Assembly: GCA_038223165.1 (NCBI GenBank)
Contig: JBBRHE010000054.1
Span: forward strand, 1 to 19,021
Reading direction: 5' to 3'
From: DASYHQ01 sp038223165
Lineage (GTDB): Bacteria; Planctomycetota; Phycisphaerae; Tepidisphaerales; Tepidisphaeraceae
Length of the DNA stretch: 19,021 nucleotides
Under the pieces are notes generated by a model. It worked only from the letters and a program-made list of their open reading frames with translations. It did not search any database and was not told the origin of the DNA. Below, piece by piece: positions 14,390 through 19,021 of this stretch (position 1 is the first letter of the stretch; each line of letters starts with the position of its first letter). The translations under genes were made by a program, and so were the position numbers.

Positions 14390-14645
14390 GGGAAGCAACA
14401 ATCTTACTGGTTACTCCGCTTCGGTCCGAATCTGGCTGCAAATTGGAGTTCGCCGGATTCCTCTAAGTCATACGTCAGACACGTTTGTGATCGCACAAGA
14501 GGCGATCGACTTGCCACCATGTGAAGCGCAGGTAGTGTTTGAGATTGACGACACGCCGTATGCGAGAGACGTCACGCTCGTTCACGGCATGTCAGCCGCT
14601 AGTCGCGAAGTGTCCGTCCTTGCTCGCGAAGTCGCTCCTTTCTGA
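14388..14645 (+). CDS. Small hypothetical protein divergent from the kinase-like gene
   Basis: The product is 85 residues from ATG 14388. I do not recognise a named family. The sequence looks like a compact beta protein: SVRIWLQIGVRRIPL, TFVIAQEAIDLPPCEAQVVF, and EIDDTPYARDVTLVHGM. No signal peptide or membrane segment is present. The coding look rests on alternating hydrophobic strands and the conserved-looking DLPPCEA turn. Its ATG overlaps the start codon of the minus-strand kinase-like gene within one CATG. It ends nine bases before the stop of the convergent inositol-monophosphatase-family gene. Local GC (about 50%) matches the kinase-like gene, not the rest of the window, so the two probably arrived together. 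No strong ribosome-binding site is visible. Confidence 0.6.
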   Translation: MGSNNLTGYSASVRIWLQIGVRRIPLSHTSDTFVIAQEAIDLPPCEAQVVFEIDDTPYARDVTLVHGMSAASREVSVLAREVAPF

Positions 14646-14654
14646 AACCGTCCG

Positions 14655-15488
14655 TCAAGGGTGCGTCCGGAGATACTCTCTAACACCGTCGTGCGCCTTG
14701 GGCGCCCCCGCCAGATACGGCACCTTTGCCCCGATGTACCCCTTGACGTCGTACGGCCACAGTGGCCCGCCATCCAACCCCGTCACCACACCCCCCGCCG
14801 CCAGGACGATCGCGCAGGGCGCGACGGCGTCCCAGAGTTTGCCGTTGACGGTGATGGCAGCGTGGGCGACGCCGCTGGCGACCTGAACCGCTTCGACGGC
14901 GGCGCTTCCTAATATCCTCGTCTTCCAGGTCGTCTGGGCGATCATGTTGTGCGCCCACTGAGGGCAGCGGCCGAGCTTATCCAGCAGGTTGCTCGTCACC
15001 ATGATCATCGCGGCGTCGTCGAGGCCGCGTTGAGTCGGGTGGATCGCGTGGCCGTTTAACGTCGCGCCGAGGCCGGTCGCGCCGGCGTACATCTGATCGC
15101 GGGTTACGTCATACACGACGCCCAGCACGGGCATTCCCTTGTCCATCAGCCCGATGCAGACTGCAAAGTTGCCCAGGCCGGCGATGAAGTTGTTGGTGCC
15201 GTCGATCGGGTCGATGACCCAGTTGCGACCGGCCGGGTCGTTGATCTCGGCGGTGATCGCGTCACCGAGGTCGGATTCCTCACCGATGATGCCATCGGTC
15301 GGGTACTGCTTGCGCAGCCCCGCGACGATGAACCGCTGGGTCGCGCGGTCGGCTTCGGTGACGGCTTCGTCGGTCGCGGCGATGTGCGTCTTGGTCAGCC
15401 TCGCGACCTTCCCGTAGTGCGACGACACGATAGCGCCGGCCCCCTTGGCCAGCTCGACGATGAACGACAGATCTTGGTTCAGGGACAT
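14655..15488 (-). CDS. Inositol monophosphatase family protein
   Basis: The product is a 277-residue metal-dependent sugar-phosphate phosphatase of the inositol monophosphatase / fructose-1,6-bisphosphatase / CysQ superfamily. ATG 15488 (MSLNQDLSF) matches the usual family start. Metal-site motifs are complete: E45 and D47 in VTEAD, E70 and E71 in GEES (69-72), D93-P-I-D-G-T98 with NNF, and W219-D220 near the C-terminus. Substrate specificity (inositol phosphate, PAP, histidinol phosphate and so on) cannot be read from sequence. It is downstream of the metal-transport permease gene on the same strand, but a 173-base spacer with an inverted repeat separates them. Confidence 0.93.
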   Translation of the reverse strand: MSLNQDLSFIVELAKGAGAIVSSHYGKVARLTKTHIAATDEAVTEADRATQRFIVAGLRKQYPTDGIIGEESDLGDAITAEINDPAGRNWVIDPIDGTNNFIAGLGNFAVCIGLMDKGMPVLGVVYDVTRDQMYAGATGLGATLNGHAIHPTQRGLDDAAMIMVTSNLLDKLGRCPQWAHNMIAQTTWKTRILGSAAVEAVQVASGVAHAAITVNGKLWDAVAPCAIVLAAGGVVTGLDGGPLWPYDVKGYIGAKVPYLAGAPKAHDGVREYLRTHP

Positions 15489-15538
15489 GGTCGCACGATA
15501 GGGGTTAGCAGGATCGATGGCAATTATGCCAGAAAGGT

Positions 15539-15639
15539 GAGCCACGAAGGCGCGGCGGGACGAAGGGTCACGAAGGTAAAGGCACGCTGACTGGTCGTCC
15601 CCTTCGTGGCCTCTTCGTCTCTTCGCGCCTTCGTGGCTC
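15539..15639. repeat. CCACGAAGG inverted repeat
   Basis: The left arm at 15539-15576 begins GAGCCACGAAGGCGCGGCGG. The right arm at 15601-15639 reads on the minus strand GAGCCACGAAGGCGCGAAGA. The arms agree at about 33 of 39 aligned positions. They are made of ACGAAGG-type units at seven- to nine-base spacing, with a 24-base loop. The element fills most of the spacer between the transporter permease stop (15662) and the phosphatase start (15488). Confidence 0.9.
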
Positions 15640-15661
15640 CTTAAAACCATTGGTGCTGCGA

Positions 15662-16510
15662 TCAGACACGTTTTCGGATGACCAGCGTTCCAAGGAACAT
15701 CACGAACAGCGCCAGCACGATCGCCGGCCCGAGTGGCAGCACCCGCCATTGGTTCGCAGCGAGCAAACCGATCGACGTGCCGACGACGCCGAACGCCAGC
15801 GACGTCATCACCGCGGCGCGGAACCCACGGGCCAGTCGCACCGCAGCGGCGCCGGGCAGGACCAGCAACGCCGGGACGAGCACACTGCCCGCGATGCGCA
15901 TGCCCAGGATCATGGTGATCGCGATGAGGATCATGAGCAGGTAGTGAAGCATCGTCCCGCGCACACCACTCGTCTGGGCGAGGGTGGGGTCGTAGCAGTA
16001 GGCGAGGATCTCCTTGCCGAGCATGACAAGCACCAGGATGACCGCAGCGCTCATCGACGCCGCTGCGAGTGCGTCACCGGTTGACAGGCTTTCGAGTCGG
16101 CCGAAGAGGAACGTGTCCCACCCGACCGGCGCTACTTGTTTCACCTGTGCATACACCTGTTGTCCGGTAAACCCCCATGCGAGTGACGCGACCAGGAAGA
16201 TACCGATCGCGGCGTCACTATTGACGTGCTGTCGTCGACTCAGCCACCCGATGCCGATCGCCGAGCCGATGCAGAAGAGCATGGCAAAGGCGTAGACGAC
16301 CGTCGGGTTGTCGAGTGAAGGCACGAACGCCGCGAGCATCCACGCCGTCCCGGCGCCACCAAACCCACTGTGACTGACGCCCTCACCTACCAGTGCCCAT
16401 CGTCGCAGGATGACGAAGACGCTCAGCAACGAACACGCCACCGCCATCGCCGCAGCGGCGATGAGGACGTTGGGGTCGGTGGGGGTGATGGGTGCGTGAA
16501 GGAGAAACAT
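15662..16510 (-). CDS. Metal ABC transporter permease (ZnuB/MntB family)
   Basis: This is the membrane subunit of an ABC-3 family importer for zinc or manganese. ATG 16510 gives 282 residues with seven to eight hydrophobic segments. Family landmarks are GEGVSHSGFGGAG (about 42-54), the DAAIGIFLVASLAWGF segment, and, in the C-terminal half, GMRIAGSVLVPALLVLPGAA with LARGFRAAVMTSLAFGVVGT. The partner ATPase gene is immediately upstream on the same strand (spacer 120 bases with a hairpin). No substrate-binding protein (ZnuA or PsaA type) is visible, so it must be encoded elsewhere. The metal cannot be decided from sequence. Confidence 0.93.
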   Translation of the reverse strand: MFLLHAPITPTDPNVLIAAAAMAVACSLLSVFVILRRWALVGEGVSHSGFGGAGTAWMLAAFVPSLDNPTVVYAFAMLFCIGSAIGIGWLSRRQHVNSDAAIGIFLVASLAWGFTGQQVYAQVKQVAPVGWDTFLFGRLESLSTGDALAAASMSAAVILVLVMLGKEILAYCYDPTLAQTSGVRGTMLHYLLMILIAITMILGMRIAGSVLVPALLVLPGAAAVRLARGFRAAVMTSLAFGVVGTSIGLLAANQWRVLPLGPAIVLALFVMFLGTLVIRKRV

Positions 16511-16529
16511 GGTTAGTCGTCGTACGGTC

Positions 16530-16554
16530 CCTCTCCATGTGTTCATGGGAGAGG
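16530..16554. repeat. CCTCTCCATG hairpin between ATPase and permease genes
   Basis: CCTCTCCATG (16530-16539) faces CATGGGAGAGG (16544-16554) around a four-base loop, with one bulged base. It lies 20 bases before the permease ATG. With the CTCTCCCGG hairpin at 16640-16661 it forms a pair of related C/T-rich dyads bracketing the spacer. Confidence 0.75.
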
Positions 16555-16630
16555 CTTTGTCATGGTGACTGGAATTAGCGAATGGGCTTCTCGTTGCAAA
16601 GGAAGGCCCGTTCGTCGTTCGAAATCGCCC

Positions 16631-17470
16631 TCACCCAACCTCTCCCGGCGAACCGGGAGAGCGGCCGGAGAGCGCCGGTTCTAATATCCGCAAAGGCGTG
16701 CCGCGCTTGGCGTGTTCCGGATGATTACAGACCGTGCCGATCCCGATCGCTTCCAGATCGCATGAAAACATCTTGTACACCAGGTCCGGTGGCATGTGCT
16801 GCGGTGCGTCGTGGTAGTGCAGCGTGACGTTCAGACACGCCACGCGATCGCACACGCTCGTCACCGCCCGCAGGTCGTGACTGACGAAGATGACCGTCAA
16901 GCCCAGCTCCTGCCGCAACTCGGTCAGGAGTTGGACGAACTGCTGTTCGGTCTTGTGATCGATGCCGGTCGTCGGTTCGTCCAGCACGAGGAGTTTGGGC
17001 CGGCACGCCAAGGCCCGCGCGATGTACACGCGCTGTTGCTGCCCACCCGACAGGTCACCGATCGGCGTGTCGGCCAGTTCGGTCAGACCCAGTCGGTCCA
17101 AGGTCGCGTCGACGTGGGCCAAATCCTCGCGCTTGGCGGATCGGAACATGCCGGTCTTGCCGACGAGGCCAAGTCGCGCCACGTCGCGCACACTGATCGG
17201 GAAGCTTTCCGGGACGGTTGGGTTCTGGGGAACGTAACCGAAGACATCGCCTCGCCGTACGGCGTCGCGAGGCGACAAACCCGCTATGCGGATCGTCCCC
17301 GCCTGCGGTTCCAGTAAGCCGAGGATAAGTCGCAACAAGGTCGTCTTGCCACCCCCGTTGTTGCCGATCAAACCCAAAGTCGAGCCTTCCTCGACCGTAA
17401 TGTTGATTCCCCGCAGCACCGGTGATCGGCCATAGGCAAAGTCGAGGTTGGCAATGTCGACGAGTGACAT
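16631..17470 (-). CDS. Metal ABC transporter ATP-binding protein (ZnuC family)
   Basis: This is the ATPase subunit of the zinc/manganese importer. ATG 17470 gives 279 residues. All nucleotide-binding motifs are present: Walker A G36-N-N-G-G-G-K-T43, Q-loop Q82 (YVPQN), signature LSGGQQQR (140-147), Walker B LLVLDEP with D164 and E165, and switch H198 (VSHD). The frame runs open far upstream to 18769, but that part is antisense to a real plus-strand gene. The family-like C-terminus (DLVYKMFSC...TVCNHPEHAK) ends near residue 255. The last 20 or so residues (PALSGRSPGSPGEVG) are read from a hairpin repeat, so the original stop may have been displaced. Confidence 0.94.
   Translation of the reverse strand: MSLVDIANLDFAYGRSPVLRGINITVEEGSTLGLIGNNGGGKTTLLRLILGLLEPQAGTIRIAGLSPRDAVRRGDVFGYVPQNPTVPESFPISVRDVARLGLVGKTGMFRSAKREDLAHVDATLDRLGLTELADTPIGDLSGGQQQRVYIARALACRPKLLVLDEPTTGIDHKTEQQFVQLLTELRQELGLTVIFVSHDLRAVTSVCDRVACLNVTLHYHDAPQHMPPDLVYKMFSCDLEAIGIGTVCNHPEHAKRGTPLRILEPALSGRSPGSPGEVG
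16640..16661. repeat. CTCTCCCGG hairpin inside the 3' end of the ATPase gene
   Basis: CTCTCCCGG (16640-16648) and CCGGGAGAG (16653-16661) form a perfect nine-base-pair stem with loop CGAA. The neighbouring CCCTCACCCAACC (from 16628) and GCGGCCGGAGAGCGCCGG (16661-16678) look like parts of the same element. It overlaps the final codons and the stop of the transporter ATPase gene. Confidence 0.85.
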
Positions 17471-17641
17471 GATCGTCTCAACAATAGCACAGATGCAACT
17501 CTGTGGCAAAAAGAGCCCTCCGTTCAGTGACGTTGCTTGCGACGAGTTCCTTCCCGCACGTGGCACACCCCATCGCAATTGCCAACCGTTTCCCCGATCA
17601 TCCCCGGTCCAGACCGAACTGGTCCACAGAAAGCCATCGTC
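17471..17641. promoter_or_regulatory. Divergent promoter region of metal transporter and HEAT-repeat gene
   Basis: A 171-base space between the minus-strand transporter ATPase gene and the plus-strand HEAT-repeat gene. Promoters for both should lie here, and it is the natural place for a metal-dependent repressor site. I could not identify a convincing Zur-, Fur- or MntR-like palindrome by eye. No spacer repeat was seen. Confidence 0.45.
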
Positions 17642-18706
17642 ATGCGGGCCACTCGTTTCACTTTCGAACAAATTGAACGCGACATCGCCTCGCCGATCGT
17701 TGAGGTGCGCTCGCGCGCGGTTCACGAGCTGGCGAACCAGGTGAACCAGGACCCGTCGATCGGTCCCCGCGCGCTGCCGATCTTTCAACGGATGTTGCCG
17801 GTCGAACAGGACCCCTTTGCAGTCACCGAGGTGGCGCGCGGCATCGAGCTGATCCTCGGTCACGTCGCGGCGGTGCCGTTGTGGACGAAGTTGCTCGACC
17901 ACCCCTCGCCGGGTGTTGCTGCGTCGGTGGCGCTCTGTCTGCAGCACCCGGACTACGTTCAAACCCTCCTCAATTGCCTGCGACGACGGACCGAGCCCCT
18001 CGTGCGTTCGTGTGCCATCAACGTGCTGGGGCGATTGAAGGACCCGGCCGTCCTGCCGGTACTGATCGAACATCTGTCCGACCCGTCGCTGCGCGTCACA
18101 ACGATCGACGCCCTGGCGAACCACGACGACCCTGCTGCTTTGCCCTACCTGCGGCCGTTGCTTGACGACACGTCCGACGGGCGGATGGACGACCGTGGCT
18201 GCATGCTGACCGTGGGCGATGTCGCGGGGTACGCAGTACGACAGTTGGAACATCGCGCCAACCTGCGCGCCACAACACCCGCACCCGCACACAAACCCAT
18301 ATCGTTGGGTGGTGAACCTGCGCGATACCCGACTGCGAGTCATTTGCCGACCGTCGAGCCGATCCCCCTGTCGACCGCCGTTGCGCTGCCTTTTGCCGGT
18401 CCACCGCGACAATGGGTTCGCTTTGCGCCTTACGTGCCACTGGCGCTGGGCCTGATCGAGATCCCCTGGGCGATCATGGTGCTGATCCTCACCTACAACC
18501 CCCAGGGTGGTCCCGGCCGAACACCCCAACAAACCCACACACTCGATTTCGTCGCCGCCCTGCCGGCGCTTGTCGGTCTGCTCGTCGGTTTCTACACGGT
18601 GCTGCGCGGTCGCGTGCAAGGTGGCCTGGCGTGGACGTGCGTTATCATCGGGTCGATCGTCTGTGGCCTTGCGGTGTTCGTGTTCGGTCTGGAATTCTTC
18701 AACTAA
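17642..18706 (+). CDS. HEAT-repeat protein with C-terminal membrane helices
   Basis: The product is 354 residues from ATG 17642. The first 190 or so residues are helical HEAT-like repeats: EVRSRAVHELANQV, DPFAVTEVARGIELILGHVA, PGVAASVALCLQHPD, EPLVRSCAINVLGRLKDPAV, PSLRVTTIDALANHDDPAAL. A proline-rich linker (about 210-270) leads to three hydrophobic segments: VPLALGLIEIPWAIMVLILT, VAALPALVGLLVGFYTV, and a final one ending FGLEFFN at the C-terminus. The HEAT part probably faces the cytoplasm and binds a protein partner; the partner is unknown. No ribosome-binding site is obvious. The helicase gene follows 69 bases later on the same strand. Some of the minus strand here is also an open frame, but only this frame gives a sensible protein. 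Confidence 0.87.
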   Translation: MRATRFTFEQIERDIASPIVEVRSRAVHELANQVNQDPSIGPRALPIFQRMLPVEQDPFAVTEVARGIELILGHVAAVPLWTKLLDHPSPGVAASVALCLQHPDYVQTLLNCLRRRTEPLVRSCAINVLGRLKDPAVLPVLIEHLSDPSLRVTTIDALANHDDPAALPYLRPLLDDTSDGRMDDRGCMLTVGDVAGYAVRQLEHRANLRATTPAPAHKPISLGGEPARYPTASHLPTVEPIPLSTAVALPFAGPPRQWVRFAPYVPLALGLIEIPWAIMVLILTYNPQGGPGRTPQQTHTLDFVAALPALVGLLVGFYTVLRGRVQGGLAWTCVIIGSIVCGLAVFVFGLEFFN

Positions 18707-18775
18707 CGACCCTCCTCGCCCGTTCGCCATGTCGCTTGCGACGTGATTGCCCATCAATTCCTGTATCATCCCCCC

Positions 18776-19021
18776 GTGGTTACCCGCGACGAAATTGTGC
18801 TCGGCTATCTCGAGCGACTGCCCTACCCTCCCTACCCCGTGCAGGAAGAGGCGCTCTACGCCTGGGCGGCGTCCGAACAGGGAATTCTGTTGTCCGCGCC
18901 GACAGGCACAGGCAAAACGCTCGTCGCCGAGGCGGCGGTGTACGAGGCGCTGAGGACGGGGAAGGTCGCGTATTACTCCACACCGTTGATTGCGCTGACG
19001 GACCAGAAGTTCCTCGAGCTG
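18776..19021 (+). CDS. DEAD/DEAH-box helicase (partial, N-terminus only)
   Basis: Eighty-two residues are visible from a GTG at 18776 to the window edge. P-Y-P-V-Q23 resembles a Q-motif. A41-P-T-G-T-G-K47-T48 is a Walker A (motif I). YYSTPLIALTDQKF resembles motif Ia (TPLIAL). This places it in superfamily 2, with a Ski2/Hel308-like look, but the visible part is too short to name it. The start is uncertain: in-frame CTG 18761 and GTG 18743 are alternatives, none with a clear ribosome-binding site. An ATP-dependent RNA or DNA unwinding role follows from the family. Confidence 0.85.
   Translation, partial: MVTRDEIVLGYLERLPYPPYPVQEEALYAWAASEQGILLSAPTGTGKTLVAEAAVYEALRTGKVAYYSTPLIALTDQKFLEL

Noticed and set aside
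5083..15639. The spacer repeats as a CRISPR array
   Set aside because: The units are 7-9 bases, arranged as inverted pairs without unique spacers of constant length, and no cas gene is present.
17471..18769. Minus-strand frame continuous with the transporter ATPase (712 codons in all)
   Set aside because: The upstream 430 or so codons are antisense to the HEAT-repeat gene and low in complexity. The ATPase family start fits ATG 17470.

Overview
This window looks like chromosomal DNA of a member of the Planctomycetota. The evidence is a GC-rich base composition, a surface protein whose N-terminus carries a LEPR-XLL-like motif (here LESRRLMS), a planctomycete-style PilZ-like protein, and a dispersed set of respiratory-complex genes. 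The class cannot be fixed from sequence reading alone. No rRNA, tRNA, CRISPR array or transposase was seen.

Positions 1-13841 hold a complex I (NADH:quinone oxidoreductase) cluster on the minus strand. Read in the direction of transcription it runs nuoG (13841-12240), a secreted 604-residue protein (12103-10289), nuoH (10228-8738), a short-chain dehydrogenase (8722-7979), nuoI (7829-7293), a PilZ-like protein (6861-6421), a secreted 349-residue relative of the first secreted protein (6292-5243), nuoJ (3591-2677), nuoK (2588-2274) and nuoL (from 2186, running off the left edge). The order G-H-I-J-K-L is the usual one, but four unrelated minus-strand genes, plus one plus-strand surface-protein gene (3984-4922) with its own terminator, are placed inside it. 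nuoE and nuoF are not upstream of nuoG.

Positions 13892-14645 hold two small divergent genes of distinctly lower GC: a minimal kinase-like protein and an 85-residue hypothetical. Their apparent start codons share one CATG. Next on the minus strand come an inositol-monophosphatase-family enzyme (15488-14655) and a two-gene metal ABC transporter: permease 16510-15662 and ATPase 17470-16631. On the plus strand follow a HEAT-repeat membrane protein (17642-18706) and the start of a DEAD/DEAH helicase (18776 to the right edge).

The most unusual structure lies in the gaps. Most spacers between genes are occupied by an inverted repeat. Each spacer carries a different sequence, and several are built from short tandem units of 7-9 bases: 2191-2271, 2591-2676, 5083-5220, 7049-7284 (two nested pairs), 7881-7957, 12124-12190, 15539-15639 and the 16530-16661 pair of hairpins. 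In two places the repeat fills the whole spacer between adjacent nuo genes, up to the ribosome-binding position. This one-gap, one-element pattern is the best candidate here for an undescribed system.
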